The notes: a model not told the origin generated them from the sequence alone. A stretch of DNA of 64,000 nucleotides from Dysgonomonadaceae bacterium PH5-43 (GCA_029916745.1 JARXWK010000001.1:124001-188000), one strand, 5' to 3'. Shown: positions 37,603 to 48,981, counted from the first letter of the stretch. Numbers and translations are program-made.

Positions 37603-38169
37603 ATGGCTGGTAAATTAATTATTCTTTCTGCGCCTTCTGGCTCAGGAAAATCCACTATTATAAATAAAATCTTAGAACAAGGATTTCCTATGAAGTTCTC
37701 TATATCTGCAACCAGTAGGGCTCCTCGAGGAGAAGAAAAACATGGAATAGAGTATTATTTTCTTACACCTCAAGAATTTAGACAAAAAATAAAAGACGGA
37801 GATTTTTTAGAATATGAAGAAGTGTATCCTGATAAATTTTACGGCACATTAAAATCTGAAGTTGAAAAAGAACTTAATAAAGGAAATGATGTGGTTTTAG
37901 ACGTTGATGTTGCAGGAGGACTAAATATCAAAAAAATATACGGAGAGCAAGCTTTGTTAATATTCGTTATGCCGCCTTCGGTTGAAGAACTAAAACGAAG
38001 ATTAGAAGCCAGAGGAACTGATAAACCTGAAGTTATTGCAGATAGAATTTCTAAAGCTGCTTATGAAATGAGTCTGGCTCCTAAATACGACAAAATTATA
38101 ATTAATGAAGATTTAGAAAAAGCAATTAAAGACACTATAACAACTATAACAAACTTTGTACACTTATGA
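37603..38169 (+). CDS. gmk: Guanylate kinase
   Basis: 188 residues; GMP + ATP to GDP + ADP. The P-loop is LSAPSGSGKSTII (residues 8-20). The GMP-binding block is SISATSRAPRGEEKHGIEYYFLT and the lid RRLEARGTD. Overlaps nadD by 4 bp. Confidence 0.97.
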   Translation: MAGKLIILSAPSGSGKSTIINKILEQGFPMKFSISATSRAPRGEEKHGIEYYFLTPQEFRQKIKDGDFLEYEEVYPDKFYGTLKSEVEKELNKGNDVVLDVDVAGGLNIKKIYGEQALLIFVMPPSVEELKRRLEARGTDKPEVIADRISKAAYEMSLAPKYDKIIINEDLEKAIKDTITTITNFVHL

Positions 38170-38816
38170 AAATAGGAATTTTTCCGGGTTCGTTTAATCC
38201 GGTACATATTGGACATTTAGCTATAGCTAATTACATTTCAGAATTCGAAGGTTATGATGAGGTTTGGTTTCTAATAACACCACAAAATCCTCTTAAAAGA
38301 AGCAAAGATCTTTTAGACCAAAAAACACGGTTAGAACTGATTGAACAATCAATAGTTGGTTACGAAAAATTTAAGATATGCACTTTAGAGTGGGACTTAC
38401 CAAAACCGTCATACACAATCAACACGTTACAAAAACTAAGAATGTTGTATCCGAAATACACATTTGAATTGGTAATAGGTTCCGACAACTGGGCAACAAT
38501 ACATCGATGGAAAGATTATCAAGTTATACTGAAAAACTTCAGCACTCTTGTGTATCCGAGAAAAAACAATGAACACATAGCAATAAATCACCCTAACGTG
38601 CGCCTTTGCAAAAACTCGCCTATGATAGAAATGTCGGCGTCAACTATCCGTGCTGCTATTAAAGCGGGGAAAGACGTTCGCTTTTATCTTCCTGCTGGTG
38701 TTTATGAAAAAGTATTAGCTACTGGATTTTTTGAACCAGAACCAGAACTGGAAGCTAAAACAGAAAATATAGAAGATAGTCTATCTTCGCTCGAAGAGCA
38801 AATCAATAGTTTGTAA
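38166..38816 (+). CDS. nadD: Nicotinate-nucleotide adenylyltransferase
   Basis: 216 residues; NaMN + ATP to deamido-NAD. The nucleotidyltransferase motif is IFPGSFNPVHIGHLAIANY (HxGH at residues 18-21 or so), and MSASTIRAAIK is the SxxxIR motif. About 25 extra acidic residues follow the catalytic domain at the C-terminus. Confidence 0.95.
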   Translation: MKIGIFPGSFNPVHIGHLAIANYISEFEGYDEVWFLITPQNPLKRSKDLLDQKTRLELIEQSIVGYEKFKICTLEWDLPKPSYTINTLQKLRMLYPKYTFELVIGSDNWATIHRWKDYQVILKNFSTLVYPRKNNEHIAINHPNVRLCKNSPMIEMSASTIRAAIKAGKDVRFYLPAGVYEKVLATGFFEPEPELEAKTENIEDSLSSLEEQINSL

Positions 38817-38840
38817 TTTACTAATAATATAGTAACTTTG
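38810..38840 (+). promoter_or_regulatory. Promoter of lysS
   Basis: TTTG (38810-38813), 19-nt spacer, TAACTTTG (38833-38840): an almost perfect Bacteroidota promoter, beginning inside the end of nadD. Confidence 0.8.
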
Positions 38841-38867
38841 CACTTTTATTTATCATAAAAAATACAG

Positions 38868-40382
38868 ATGAACGTTTCAGAATTAAGTGAACAGGAAATC
38901 CTTCGCCGACAAAGTTTAGACGAACTTAGAACGAATGGAATAAACCCTTACCCTGCGCAAGAGTTTGTAGTTAATGCGTATTCAACAAATATAGTTAAAG
39001 AGTTTGAAGATGAAGCTCCAAGAAAAGAAGTATCTATAGCTGGTCGTATTATGAGCCGTAGAATTATGGGTAAAGCTTCCTTTGTTGAACTACAAGACTC
39101 GGAGGGTAGAATCCAATTATATATTAGTCGAGATGACCTATGTCCCGATGAAAATAAAGACCTATATAATATAGTATTCAAAAAACTGTTAGATATAGGT
39201 GATTTTATAGGTATAACTGGATATGTATTCAGAACTAAAATGGGTGAAGTATCCATTCACGTTGAAAGTTTGAAGGTATTGGCTAAATCGCTACGACCTC
39301 TTCCTATTGTAAAATATAAAGATGGTGTTGCTTACGATTCTTTCGACACTCCTGAATTACGTTACCGACAAAGATATGTAGACCTTGTTGTTAATGAAGG
39401 TGTAAAAGACATATTCTTGAAAAGAACAAAGATATTTAACTCTATGAGAAACTTTTTTAACGAAAAAGGTTATATCGAGGTAGATACTCCTGTTCTTCAA
39501 AGTATTCCTGGAGGTGCGGCTGCTCGTCCTTTTATTACTCACCACAATGCTTTAGATATTCCATTATACTTAAGAATAGCTAACGAACTATACTTAAAAA
39601 GACTTATAGTTGGTGGATTTGAAGGAGTTTATGAATTTTCCAGAAACTTCAGAAATGAAGGAATGGACAGAACTCACAATCCCGAATTTACTTGTATGGA
39701 AATATATGTTTCATATAAAGACTACAACTGGATGATGAGTATGACAGAGCAAATGCTTGAACGTATTTGCTTAGATGTATTAGGTACTACAGAGGTAAAA
39801 GTAGGCGATAACACAATTAACTTCAAAGCACCTTTCCGTAGAGTTACAATGATAGAGGCTATAAAAGAAAATACTGGTATTGATATTACTGGTATGAATG
39901 AAGAACAATTGAGAAATGTTTGTCGAGAACTACACATAGAGCAAGATGCTACTATGGGTAAAGGTAAACTTATCGACGAAATATTTGGAGAAACAAGCGA
40001 AAGCAAATACATACAACCTACTTTTATTACCGACTATCCAAAAGAAATGTCGCCTCTTTGCAAAATGCATAGAGATAATCCTGAATTAACCGAACGCTTC
40101 GAGCTTATGGTTAATGGCAAGGAATTAGCAAATGCATACTCTGAGCTAAATGACCCTATAGACCAAAGAGAACGTTTTGAAGAACAACTCAAACTCTCTG
40201 AAAAAGGAGATGATGAAGCTATGTTTATTGATCAAGACTTTCTTCGTGCATTAGAATATGGAATGCCTCCTACTTCTGGTATGGGAATAGGAATGGATAG
40301 ATTAGTGATGTTATTAACTGGACAAACATCTATACAGGAAGTTTTATTCTTCCCTCAGATGAGACCAGAAAAGACTAATTAA
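38868..40382 (+). CDS. lysS: Lysyl-tRNA synthetase, class II
   Basis: 504 residues. An N-terminal OB fold ([32 protein letters not shown]) precedes the class II core, with motif 2 around [23 protein letters not shown] and motif 3 [28 protein letters not shown]. It ends right after motif 3, without the C-terminal extension found in some Bacteroides LysS. Confidence 0.98.
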   Translation: MNVSELSEQEILRRQSLDELRTNGINPYPAQEFVVNAYSTNIVKEFEDEAPRKEVSIAGRIMSRRIMGKASFVELQDSEGRIQLYISRDDLCPDENKDLYNIVFKKLLDIGDFIGITGYVFRTKMGEVSIHVESLKVLAKSLRPLPIVKYKDGVAYDSFDTPELRYRQRYVDLVVNEGVKDIFLKRTKIFNSMRNFFNEKGYIEVDTPVLQSIPGGAAARPFITHHNALDIPLYLRIANELYLKRLIVGGFEGVYEFSRNFRNEGMDRTHNPEFTCMEIYVSYKDYNWMMSMTEQMLERICLDVLGTTEVKVGDNTINFKAPFRRVTMIEAIKENTGIDITGMNEEQLRNVCRELHIEQDATMGKGKLIDEIFGETSESKYIQPTFITDYPKEMSPLCKMHRDNPELTERFELMVNGKELANAYSELNDPIDQRERFEEQLKLSEKGDDEAMFIDQDFLRALEYGMPPTSGMGIGMDRLVMLLTGQTSIQEVLFFPQMRPEKTN

Positions 40383-40393
40383 AATTATTTATC

Positions 40394-41389
40394 ATGAACT
40401 CACCCGGTAAAATTGGTATAATGGGAGGTGGCAGTTGGGCTACTGCAATTGCTAAAATTATTTCAATGACGCAATCTAATTTCAATTGGTATATGCGTCG
40501 TCCTGAACAAATAGAGGAATTTCAAAAGTTCGGTCATAACCCTTTCTACTTAACAGGAGTAAAATTCAATGTTGAGAATATTTCTTTTTACGACGACATT
40601 AACGAAGTTGTTGAGAATAGTGATATTATAATATTTGCAATTCCATCTCCTTTCTTAAAGCAACACTTGCTAAAACTAACAGCCTCTCTTAAAAATAAAG
40701 TTATTATATCTGCTATAAAGGGGATTGTACCTGATGAAAATATGCTGGTATCAGCTTATTTCAATAAATTTTATGGTGTAGATAATGACAATATCGTTAC
40801 TTTGGGAGGACCTTGCCATGCAGAAGAGGTTGCTCTGGAAAAACTTTCTTACCTTACCGTGGGGTGCTCAAATGAAGAGAGAGCTCTGGCTATGTCGAAC
40901 ATATTCAAAACTCATTTCATTAAAACATCTACAAGTTCAGATGTTATTGGTATAGAATATGCATCGGTTCTTAAAAACGTTTATGCAATAGTATCTGGAA
41001 TTTGTCACGGACTTAAATATGGTGATAATTTTCAAGCTATATTCATTTCTAATTCAATAATGGAGATGGATAAATTTACAGATGCTGTGAGTCCGATGGA
41101 ACGAAATATTTGTAGTTCCGCTTACCTTGGAGACTTATTGGTAACCGCCTACTCTCGTTTTAGTAGAAACAGAATATTTGGCACAATGATAGGCAAAGGC
41201 TATTCAGTAAAAACAGCTCAATTAGAAATGGAAATGATTGCCGAAGGTTATTTTGGAACTAAATGTATCAAAGAAATAAACAACGAATACAAGGTAGAAA
41301 TGCCTATATTAGACACTGTTTACTCTATACTTTACGAAAGAAAATCGGCTGTACCTGCTATTAGAAAACTTACAGAAACTTTTAAGTAA
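40394..41389 (+). CDS. gpsA: Glycerol-3-phosphate dehydrogenase [NAD(P)+]
   Basis: 331 residues; reduces DHAP to sn-glycerol-3-phosphate for phospholipids. The Rossmann motif is [15 protein letters not shown] (7-21). Catalytic Lys regions are [13 protein letters not shown] and [26 protein letters not shown]. It follows lysS by 11 bp. Confidence 0.95.
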   Translation: MNSPGKIGIMGGGSWATAIAKIISMTQSNFNWYMRRPEQIEEFQKFGHNPFYLTGVKFNVENISFYDDINEVVENSDIIIFAIPSPFLKQHLLKLTASLKNKVIISAIKGIVPDENMLVSAYFNKFYGVDNDNIVTLGGPCHAEEVALEKLSYLTVGCSNEERALAMSNIFKTHFIKTSTSSDVIGIEYASVLKNVYAIVSGICHGLKYGDNFQAIFISNSIMEMDKFTDAVSPMERNICSSAYLGDLLVTAYSRFSRNRIFGTMIGKGYSVKTAQLEMEMIAEGYFGTKCIKEINNEYKVEMPILDTVYSILYERKSAVPAIRKLTETFK

Positions 41390-41405
41390 AAGCAATAAAA
41401 AGAAT

Positions 41406-42746
41406 ATGAATACAATAAAATTAAACATTGAGAAAGCTTTAGGCTCAATAACTAAAGAACAAATATTATCGCAGGCTGAACAAGCTAAATTATCAAACAA
41501 AACATTAGAAAACGGAAATGGGAAAGGTAACGATTTCTTAGGTTGGTTAAATCTCCCCTCTTCTATTACCGAACAAGAATTAAACGATATTCAAGCTACA
41601 GCTAACAAACTAAGAAACTCGTGTGAAGTTGTTGTTGTTGTTGGTATAGGTGGCAGCTATTTGGGCACAAAAGCTGTAATAGATGCTATATCTGGTAGTT
41701 TTGAACAATTAGAAAATAAAAAACCTATAGTTCTTTATGCAGGACACAATATAGGAGAAGATTATCTTTACGAATTATCTAAATATCTTGAAGGAAAATC
41801 TTTCGGTATAGTTAATATTTCAAAATCTGGAACAACTACCGAACCTGCTTTGGCTTTCCGCATTCTAAAAAAACAATTAGAAGATGCTGTAGGAAAAGAG
41901 GAAACAAAAAACAGAATTGTTGCTGTTACTGATAAAGCAAAAGGAGCATTACGTACTTTAGCCGATAAAGAAGGTTACAAAACTTATATTATCCCTGACA
42001 ATGTAGGTGGTCGTTTCTCTGTTTTAACTCCTGTAGGCTTACTTCCTATAGCAATAGCAGGAATAGACATTAAACAATTAGTAGCTGGTGCTGTGTCAAT
42101 GGAGAAATCTACTTCAAGCGACATTCCTTTTGAAAATAACATAGCCGAAATATATGCCGTTACTCGTAACGAATTATATAAGGCAGGAAAAAAGATTGAA
42201 ATATTAGCCAATTATTCTCCTAAACTTCATTACGTATCCGAATGGTGGAAACAATTATACGGAGAAAGTGAAGGAAAAGAAAACAAAGGTATTTTCCCTG
42301 CTTCTGTAGATTTCACTACCGATCTTCACTCTATGGGACAATGGATACAAGATGGAGAAAGAACTATCTTCGAAACAGTTATATCAATCAACAAAACAAA
42401 GTATAATGTTGAAGTTCCTTTCGACGAACAAGATTTAGATGGTCTAAACTTCCTATCTGGTAAAAAAGTTGATTATGTAAATAAAATGGCTGAATTAGGA
42501 ACTCAAATCGCACACATAGACGGAGGCGTTCCAAATATAAAAATAGAACTTCCTGAACTTAACGAGTTTTACATTGGTCAATTACTATACTTCTTTGAAC
42601 GTGCTTGCGGAATTAGTGGTTATATATTAGGTGTAAATCCTTTTGATCAACCAGGAGTTGAAGCTTATAAAAAGAATATGTTTGCACTTCTAAACAAACC
42701 AGGATTTGAAGAAGCAAGCAAAGCTATTCAAGCAAGAATTAAATGA
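41406..42746 (+). CDS. pgi: Glucose-6-phosphate isomerase
   Basis: 446 residues, the short bacterial type. Signatures are [35 protein letters not shown] (SIS-domain phosphate loop), [22 protein letters not shown] and [16 protein letters not shown]. It interconverts Glc-6-P and Fru-6-P. It overlaps the HAD gene by 4 bp. Confidence 0.97.
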   Translation: MNTIKLNIEKALGSITKEQILSQAEQAKLSNKTLENGNGKGNDFLGWLNLPSSITEQELNDIQATANKLRNSCEVVVVVGIGGSYLGTKAVIDAISGSFEQLENKKPIVLYAGHNIGEDYLYELSKYLEGKSFGIVNISKSGTTTEPALAFRILKKQLEDAVGKEETKNRIVAVTDKAKGALRTLADKEGYKTYIIPDNVGGRFSVLTPVGLLPIAIAGIDIKQLVAGAVSMEKSTSSDIPFENNIAEIYAVTRNELYKAGKKIEILANYSPKLHYVSEWWKQLYGESEGKENKGIFPASVDFTTDLHSMGQWIQDGERTIFETVISINKTKYNVEVPFDEQDLDGLNFLSGKKVDYVNKMAELGTQIAHIDGGVPNIKIELPELNEFYIGQLLYFFERACGISGYILGVNPFDQPGVEAYKKNMFALLNKPGFEEASKAIQARIK

Positions 42747-43420
42747 TAAAGGCAATATTATTTGATATGGATGGAGTCTTATACGACTCCATGCCTAATC
42801 ATGCAAGAGCTTGGTACGAAACAATGTCGGCTCTTAACACAGTGTGTACTCCTCGCGACTTTTATCTTTACGAAGGACGTACTGGCGATTCTACTATTAA
42901 CATAATTTTCAATCGTTCATTCAATCGAGACGCTACGGCTGAAGAGATAGAAAAGATATACGCTCAAAAGGCTAAAAGATTTAATGAATTAGAAGTAAAA
43001 CCTAAACCTATGTCTGGCGCCTTAGATGTATTAACTAAGGTAAAAGAAATGGGATTACTAAGAGTTATTGTTACTGGTTCGGGGCAAAAATCCTTATTTA
43101 ATAAGTTAGATGATAACTTTGCAGGTTTTTTTGATAAAAATCTTATGGTTACAGCATACGATGTTAAATATGGTAAGCCAAACCCAGAACCATATTTAAT
43201 AGGCTTAGAAAGAGCTAACATACAAGCTAACGAAGCTATAGTTGTGGAAAATGCACCTTTAGGAGTAGAAGCCGGACATTCAGCTGGAATATACACAATA
43301 GCCGTAAACACTGGACCTTTAGAAGATAATATTTTATTAAATGCCGGAGCTGATATATTATTTCCATCTATGAATGTATTGGCTGATAATATAGAGAACA
43401 TAGTAAAACAACGCTCTTAA
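42743..43420 (+). CDS. HAD-superfamily hydrolase, beta-phosphoglucomutase-like
   Basis: 225 residues. Motif I is [14 protein letters not shown] (nucleophile Asp8, acid/base Asp10), motif [10 protein letters not shown], motif III Lys in [19 protein letters not shown], and motif IV is degenerate ([16 protein letters not shown]). The cap suggests subclass I. Likely a sugar-phosphate phosphatase or phosphoglucomutase; coupling to pgi hints at hexose-phosphate metabolism. Confidence 0.88.
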   Translation: MIKAILFDMDGVLYDSMPNHARAWYETMSALNTVCTPRDFYLYEGRTGDSTINIIFNRSFNRDATAEEIEKIYAQKAKRFNELEVKPKPMSGALDVLTKVKEMGLLRVIVTGSGQKSLFNKLDDNFAGFFDKNLMVTAYDVKYGKPNPEPYLIGLERANIQANEAIVVENAPLGVEAGHSAGIYTIAVNTGPLEDNILLNAGADILFPSMNVLADNIENIVKQRS

Positions 43421-43485
43421 AAGTATAAAATATATTAATCTTAGTATAGGGAATAGGTATTAAACTATTATTCCAAATAATTTCT

Positions 43486-43493
43486 TAATTTTG
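43486..43493 (+). promoter_or_regulatory. -7 box for glnS
   Basis: TAATTTTG, matching TAnnTTTG, 22 nt before the glnS start. No clear TTG upstream. Confidence 0.5.
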
Positions 43494-43515
43494 TACCTCA
43501 ATTAAAACATACTAT

Positions 43516-45222
43516 ATGAACGTAGAAGTATCATCAGAAGATAAAAAGAGTCTAAATTTTATTGAAACTATAGTAGAAAAAGATTTAGCAGAAGGTAAGA
43601 ACGGAAACAAAATACAAACTCGTTTTCCTCCTGAACCTAATGGTTACCTACATATCGGACACGCAAAGGCTATATGTATGGACTTTGAACTTGCGAAAAA
43701 ATATGGAGGAATTTGTAATCTACGTTTCGATGACACAAACCCTACTCGAGAAGATGTAGAATATGTAGACTCTATAATGGAAGATATTAATTGGTTAGGC
43801 TATAACTGGGCTAACGTTTATTATGCTTCTGATTACTTCCAACAACTTTGGGACTTTGCTGTGCAACTCATTAAGGCAGACAAAGCGTATATCGACGAAC
43901 AATCGGCTGAAGAGATAGCTCAACAAAAAGGAACTCCTACTAAAGCTGGAGTTGATTCTCCATATAGAAATAGACCTATTGAAGAAAGTCTTGATTTATT
44001 CTACAAGATGAATAGTGGAGAAATAGAAGAAGGAGCTATGGTACTTCGTGCTAAAATTGATATGGCATCTTCTAATATGCATTTCAGAGACCCTATTATA
44101 TACAGAGTAATTAAATATGCTCATCATAGAACAGGTACAACTTGGAAAGCCTATCCTATGTACGACTTCGCACACGGACAAAGTGATTACTTCGAAGGTG
44201 TTACACACTCTCTTTGTACTTTGGAGTTTGTTCCTCACCGTCCTCTTTACGATTTATTTATTGACGAACTTAAAGAACTAAACGGAGATAATACCGACTA
44301 TCGCCCAAGACAGTACGAGTTTAACCGTCTTAACCTTACTTATACTGTTATGAGTAAGCGTAAACTACTTCAGTTAGTTAATGAAAACTTAGTAAATGGC
44401 TGGGACGATCCTCGTATGCCTACTATAGCTGGACTAAGAAGAAGAGGATACACATCAGATTCTATCCGTAATTTTATAGATAAAATAGGATATACTAAAT
44501 TTGAAGCATTAAACGATATAGCTTTATTAGAATATTCGATAAGAGAAGATCTAAACATTAAGGCTAAAAGAGTTTCTGCAGTTATCGACCCTGTTAAATT
44601 AATTATAACTAACTATCCAGAAGGTCAAGTGGAATATATGGAAGCTATTAATAATCCAGAAGACGAATCAATGGGTAATCACGAAATAGCTTTTACAAGA
44701 GAACTTTATATAGAAAGAGAAGACTTTATGGAAGATGCTCCTAAGAAGTTCTTTAGAATGACTCCTGGCAAAGAAGTTCGACTTAAAAATGCCTATATTA
44801 TAAATTGTACGGGCTGTAAAAAAGACGAAGAAGGAAACGTTATTGAAATATATGCAGAGTACGACCCTCTTACAAAAAGCGGAATGCCTGAAAGTAATCG
44901 TAAAGTTAAAGGAACATTACATTGGGTATCCGTAGAACATAGCTTACCTGCAGAAGTAAGGATATACGACAGATTATTTGCCGTAGAAAACCCAGGAGAT
45001 GAAAAGGACAAAGATTTTAGAGAGTTGTTAAATCCTGATTCTCTTGTTATAAAAACAGAAGCTCGAGTTGAAAAAGAATTAGAAAATGCTAAGCCTTTAG
45101 ATAACTTCCAGTTTCAAAGGATTGGATACTTTAATATGGACCCAGATTCTACTAAAGAACATCTTGTATTTAATAGAACTGTAGCACTGAAAGATTCGTG
45201 GACCAAGATAAAAGATAAGTAA
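43516..45222 (+). CDS. glnS: Glutaminyl-tRNA synthetase
   Basis: 568 residues, class I. HIGH motif in TRFPPEPNGYLHIGHAKAICMDF; KMSKS equivalent in LTYTVMSKRKLLQLV. The two C-terminal anticodon-binding beta-barrels end FNRTVALKDSWTKIK. Its presence means direct Gln-tRNA charging. CDFELA-type and RFDDTNPTRED blocks are intact. Confidence 0.98.
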   Translation: MNVEVSSEDKKSLNFIETIVEKDLAEGKNGNKIQTRFPPEPNGYLHIGHAKAICMDFELAKKYGGICNLRFDDTNPTREDVEYVDSIMEDINWLGYNWANVYYASDYFQQLWDFAVQLIKADKAYIDEQSAEEIAQQKGTPTKAGVDSPYRNRPIEESLDLFYKMNSGEIEEGAMVLRAKIDMASSNMHFRDPIIYRVIKYAHHRTGTTWKAYPMYDFAHGQSDYFEGVTHSLCTLEFVPHRPLYDLFIDELKELNGDNTDYRPRQYEFNRLNLTYTVMSKRKLLQLVNENLVNGWDDPRMPTIAGLRRRGYTSDSIRNFIDKIGYTKFEALNDIALLEYSIREDLNIKAKRVSAVIDPVKLIITNYPEGQVEYMEAINNPEDESMGNHEIAFTRELYIEREDFMEDAPKKFFRMTPGKEVRLKNAYIINCTGCKKDEEGNVIEIYAEYDPLTKSGMPESNRKVKGTLHWVSVEHSLPAEVRIYDRLFAVENPGDEKDKDFRELLNPDSLVIKTEARVEKELENAKPLDNFQFQRIGYFNMDPDSTKEHLVFNRTVALKDSWTKIKDK

Positions 45223-45245
45223 GCCTATTACTTAACTTAATAAAT

Positions 45246-46334
45246 ATGTACGAAGAAGATAAATTTGACTTACCTGAAGATAGTTATTCTCCTTATTTTA
45301 AGGACTGGGATAATGCTTTGAAGCAAAACAAAAGTCCCAAATTCTTAGAAGTTGAAGATATAGAGGGAATATTCGAAGAATATTTAGAAGAATCTGATAT
45401 TGATTCTTTTAGAGCTTCGGTTAAGTATGCCTTAGCATTTCATCCTAATAATGAAGAACTCATTATAGATATTATGGCATATATGGAAGAACTATCTTTA
45501 TGGAAAGATTTATACAACTTTGCAATACAATATGATGATATTGAAGATGCAATATATCCTCGCACCAGTAGATTAAAAGCTTTACTTCATATGGGATTAG
45601 AGGAAGATGCCTTCGGATATTTTCAAGAACTCAAAAAAATATATAGTGAAAGAGGCGAATTATCGATGATATATGTAGCAATGAGTGAAGCCTTAAACAG
45701 TATGCGCCTTAACGATGCTGCCATAAAGGTAATTAAAGAAGCTACATCTAAAGTCGGAGACTTCCTATACTTAAACTGGATAGAACTAAGAGCCTACGCC
45801 GATATTAATGATAAAGAAAATGCTCTTGCTCTTGCCGACAGAATGGAAAAGAAAATGTCATTAAGTTACGAGTGCTGGGAAGATTTAGCTATCATTTTTT
45901 TGGATTTGGAAGAATACGAAAGAGCTATAGAATCTATGGAATATGCAAAAACATTAGGTGCAAAATCTTTAGACCTCTATACTGCTTTAATCGAGTGTTA
46001 TACAAAAAATAACAATCCATTAAAGGCTCTCGAAATTGCTAAAGAATGTATTGAAATATATCCCGACACTTTAGAAGTTATTCCTATTGCTATTGTTATT
46101 GCTATTCAGATTGAAGCTTGGGACGAAGTTTTTATGCTCATTGATAAAATAATAGGAATAGAACCCAGCGAAGAAATATATCTTTGTAAAAGTGATGTTT
46201 TTATAAAGTTTGGTGAATATAAAAAAGCTATACAAACACTTCAAGAAGGACTAATAGCTTTAGAAGGTGATAACGAATCTATAAAAAAACAATTAGCTGA
46301 ACTAACAAGTCAGTATCCCGACTTAGTTGACTAA
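45246..46334 (+). CDS. Cytoplasmic TPR-repeat protein
   Basis: 362 residues, acidic, no signal peptide, built of tandem helical repeats (for example CWEDLAIIFLDLEEYERAIESMEYAKTLGAKSLDLYTALIECYTKNNNPLKALEIAKE). Probably a protein-interaction scaffold; partner unknown. It lies 23 bp after glnS and 27 bp before the oxidoreductase genes, so it may be cotranscribed with them. Confidence 0.85.
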   Translation: MYEEDKFDLPEDSYSPYFKDWDNALKQNKSPKFLEVEDIEGIFEEYLEESDIDSFRASVKYALAFHPNNEELIIDIMAYMEELSLWKDLYNFAIQYDDIEDAIYPRTSRLKALLHMGLEEDAFGYFQELKKIYSERGELSMIYVAMSEALNSMRLNDAAIKVIKEATSKVGDFLYLNWIELRAYADINDKENALALADRMEKKMSLSYECWEDLAIIFLDLEEYERAIESMEYAKTLGAKSLDLYTALIECYTKNNNPLKALEIAKECIEIYPDTLEVIPIAIVIAIQIEAWDEVFMLIDKIIGIEPSEEIYLCKSDVFIKFGEYKKAIQTLQEGLIALEGDNESIKKQLAELTSQYPDLVD

Positions 46335-46361
46335 AATAAACGAAAGTATAAATAAATAATT

Positions 46362-46586
46362 ATGGCAAAGATAAAAGGTAGTGTTGTTGTAGACACTAAT
46401 AGATGTAAAGGTTGCGACCTTTGTGTTGTTGCTTGTCCTACAGATGTACTTATCTTGGGAAAAGAAGTTAATAGCAAAGGTTATAATTATGCTCAGATGG
46501 CAAACCCTGACGATTGCATTGGTTGTGCAAGTTGTGGATATGTTTGTCCTGATGGTTGTATCACAGTATATAAGGTAAAAATATAA
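46362..46586 (+). CDS. 2-oxoacid:ferredoxin oxidoreductase, ferredoxin-like (delta) subunit
   Basis: 74 residues with two [4Fe-4S] motifs, CKGCDLCVVACP and CIGCASCGYVCP. It is the electron-transfer subunit of a four-subunit enzyme whose other genes follow in order. Such enzymes decarboxylate 2-oxoacids to acyl-CoA with ferredoxin as acceptor. Confidence 0.95.
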   Translation: MAKIKGSVVVDTNRCKGCDLCVVACPTDVLILGKEVNSKGYNYAQMANPDDCIGCASCGYVCPDGCITVYKVKI

Positions 46587-46588
46587 AA

Positions 46589-47671
46589 ATGGCAGAAGAA
46601 ATAAAATTAATGAAAGGCAATGAAGCTATAGCTCATGCCGCCATTCGTTACGGAGTTGACGGATACTTTGGTTATCCTATAACCCCTCAATCGGAGATAA
46701 TGGAAACGTTGATGGAAGAAAAACCTTGGGAAACTACAGGTATGGTTGTTCTTCAAGCTGAAAGTGAAGTATCTGCTATTAATATGGTATATGGTGGAGC
46801 CGCTTGCGGGAAAAGAGTTATGACATCTTCTTCCAGTCCTGGCATAAGCCTAAAACAAGAAGGCATTTCGTATATGGCAGGAGCTGAACTTCCTGGATTA
46901 ATAATCAACATTATGCGTGGAGGTCCTGGATTAGGAACAATACAACCAAGTCAGGCCGACTATTTCCAGACAGTAAAAGGTGGCGGACACGGCGATTATC
47001 GTTTAATAACTCTTGCCCCTGCTTCTGTTCAAGAAATGGCAGACCACGTAGCTTTAGGATTCGACCTTTCTTTCAAATACAATAATCCTGCAATGATTTT
47101 ATCTGATGGTGTTATCGGACAAATGATGGAAAAAGTTGTACTTCCAGAGCAAAAGTCAAGAAAAACTGAAGAAGAAATAAGAAAAGAACAACCTTGGGCT
47201 TCTTTAGGAAAACCTGCCAATAGAGATAGAAATGTAGTTACTTCGTTAGAATTAGATTCTTATCTTATGGAACAAAAGAATGTTCGCTTTCAAGAAAAGT
47301 ACAAACTAATAGAAGAAAACGAAGTTCTATATGAAGCTATTATGTGCGACGATGCCGATTATATCATTGTAGCTTTTGGTTCGGCTGCCAGAGTAAGTCA
47401 AAAAGCCATTCAATTGGCAAGAGAAGAAGGGATTAAAGTTGGTTTATTCCGTCCTATAACTTTATGGCCATACCCATCTAAGCAACTAAATTCATACAAA
47501 GATAAGGTTAAAGGAATGTTATCTGTAGAATTAAACGCAGGACAAATGATTGAAGATGTAAAATTAGCTGTCGAATGTAAAGTTCCAGTTGAACACTTCG
47601 GTCGCTTAGGAGGTATAGTTCCAACTCCGCAAGAAGTATTAAACGCTCTTAAAGAAAAATTAATCAAATGA
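46589..47671 (+). CDS. vorB: 2-oxoacid:ferredoxin oxidoreductase, alpha subunit (VorB-type)
   Basis: 360 residues. The pyrimidine-binding domain opens LMKGNEAIAHAAIRYGVDGYFGYPITPQSEIMETL, a family signature; GLGTIQPSQADY and AFGSAARVSQKAIQLAREEGIKVGLFRPITLWPYP (domain II) follow. In Bacteroides this family is usually named for 3-methyl-2-oxobutanoate (branched-chain) oxidation, but 2-oxoglutarate is an alternative. It overlaps the next gene by 4 bp. Confidence 0.92.
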   Translation: MAEEIKLMKGNEAIAHAAIRYGVDGYFGYPITPQSEIMETLMEEKPWETTGMVVLQAESEVSAINMVYGGAACGKRVMTSSSSPGISLKQEGISYMAGAELPGLIINIMRGGPGLGTIQPSQADYFQTVKGGGHGDYRLITLAPASVQEMADHVALGFDLSFKYNNPAMILSDGVIGQMMEKVVLPEQKSRKTEEEIRKEQPWASLGKPANRDRNVVTSLELDSYLMEQKNVRFQEKYKLIEENEVLYEAIMCDDADYIIVAFGSAARVSQKAIQLAREEGIKVGLFRPITLWPYPSKQLNSYKDKVKGMLSVELNAGQMIEDVKLAVECKVPVEHFGRLGGIVPTPQEVLNALKEKLIK

Positions 47672-48432
47672 ATACTATAGATATAATAAAACCAGAAAAT
47701 AAGGTTTACGGCAAACCTACATTAATGAACGATAATGCTATGCATTATTGTCCTGGTTGTAGTCACGGTGTAGTTCATAAACTAATAGCCGAAGTAATAG
47801 AAGATATGGGAATGGCGGAAACAACAATAGGTATAGCTCCTGTTGGTTGCGCTGTTTTTGCTTACAACTATTTAGATATAGATTGGATAGAAGCTGCTCA
47901 CGGTAGAGCTCCAGCTATTGCAACTGCGGCAAAGAGATTAAACCCTGAGAAAATGGTTTTCACATATCAAGGTGACGGCGACTTAGCAGCTATTGGTACT
48001 GCCGAAACTATTCACGCTTGCAATAGAGGTGAAAATATTGTTATCGTATTTATAAACAATGCTATCTATGGTATGACTGGAGGACAAATGGCTCCTACCA
48101 CACTATTAGATATGAAAACTGCAACTTGTCCTTACGGACGTAATGTTGCTCTTAATGGTTATCCTCTTAAGATTTCTGATTTATTAGCTCAACTTGAAGG
48201 AACTTGCTTAGTAACAAGAGAAACAGTTCATACTGCCGCTGCTATTAAGAAAGCAAAGAAAATGCTACGTAAAGCTTTCGAAAATGCTATGGCAGGTAAA
48301 GGGACTTCGGTTGTTGAGTTCGTTTCAACTTGTGCTTCAGGTTGGAAGATGACTCCCGACCAAGCTAACAAATGGATGGTAGCAAATATGTTACCTATGT
48401 ATCCTTTAGGTGTATTAAAAGAAAAAGAATAA
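47668..48432 (+). CDS. 2-oxoacid:ferredoxin oxidoreductase, beta subunit (thiamine pyrophosphate)
   Basis: 254 residues. YCPGCSHGVVHKLIAEV at the N-terminus and the ThDP/Mg motif GDGDLAAIGTAETIHACNR...VFINNAIYGMTGGQMAPTT identify the catalytic cofactor subunit. It works with the alpha, gamma and delta subunits encoded beside it. Confidence 0.94.
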   Translation: MNTIDIIKPENKVYGKPTLMNDNAMHYCPGCSHGVVHKLIAEVIEDMGMAETTIGIAPVGCAVFAYNYLDIDWIEAAHGRAPAIATAAKRLNPEKMVFTYQGDGDLAAIGTAETIHACNRGENIVIVFINNAIYGMTGGQMAPTTLLDMKTATCPYGRNVALNGYPLKISDLLAQLEGTCLVTRETVHTAAAIKKAKKMLRKAFENAMAGKGTSVVEFVSTCASGWKMTPDQANKWMVANMLPMYPLGVLKEKE

Positions 48433-48435
48433 ATT

Positions 48436-48981
48436 ATGCAACACGAAATAATTATAGCCGGTTTTGGAGGACAAGGAGTTCTTTCTATGGGTAAAATTTT
48501 AGCTTACTCAGGATTAATGGAAGACAAAGAAGTAAGTTGGTTTCCTTCTTACGGTCCAGAACAAAGAGGAGGTACCGCAAATGTAACCGTTATTCTTAGC
48601 GACGACAGAATATCTTCTCCTGTATTAAATGAATATGATATAGCAATAGTATTAAATCAGCCTTCGTTAGAAAAATTTGAGAAAACAGTTAAATCTGGTG
48701 GCATCTTAATTTACGATGGTTATGGTATTACTCAACCTCCTACTCGCAAAGACATAAGAGTATTCGAGATTGATGCTATGAACACTGCAACTGCCGAAGG
48801 TAATGCTAAAGCTTTCAATATGATTGTATTAGGAGGTATGCTTAAAATTACACCTATGGTAAAAATAGAAAGTGTAATGGCTGGACTTAAAAAGTCTCTT
48901 CCGGAACGCCATCATAAACTTCTCCCAATGAACGAAAAGGCAATTATGCGCGGAATGGAGTTAATTAAAGAGATAAAATGA
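48436..48981 (+). CDS. 2-oxoacid:ferredoxin oxidoreductase, gamma subunit
   Basis: 181 residues. IIAGFGGQGVLSMGKILAYSG and SWFPSYGPEQRGGTANVTVILSD are the typical gamma-domain blocks that bind CoA in related enzymes. It completes the delta-alpha-beta-gamma set. Its stop overlaps the porin start by 4 bp (ATGA). Confidence 0.94.
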   Translation: MQHEIIIAGFGGQGVLSMGKILAYSGLMEDKEVSWFPSYGPEQRGGTANVTVILSDDRISSPVLNEYDIAIVLNQPSLEKFEKTVKSGGILIYDGYGITQPPTRKDIRVFEIDAMNTATAEGNAKAFNMIVLGGMLKITPMVKIESVMAGLKKSLPERHHKLLPMNEKAIMRGMELIKEIK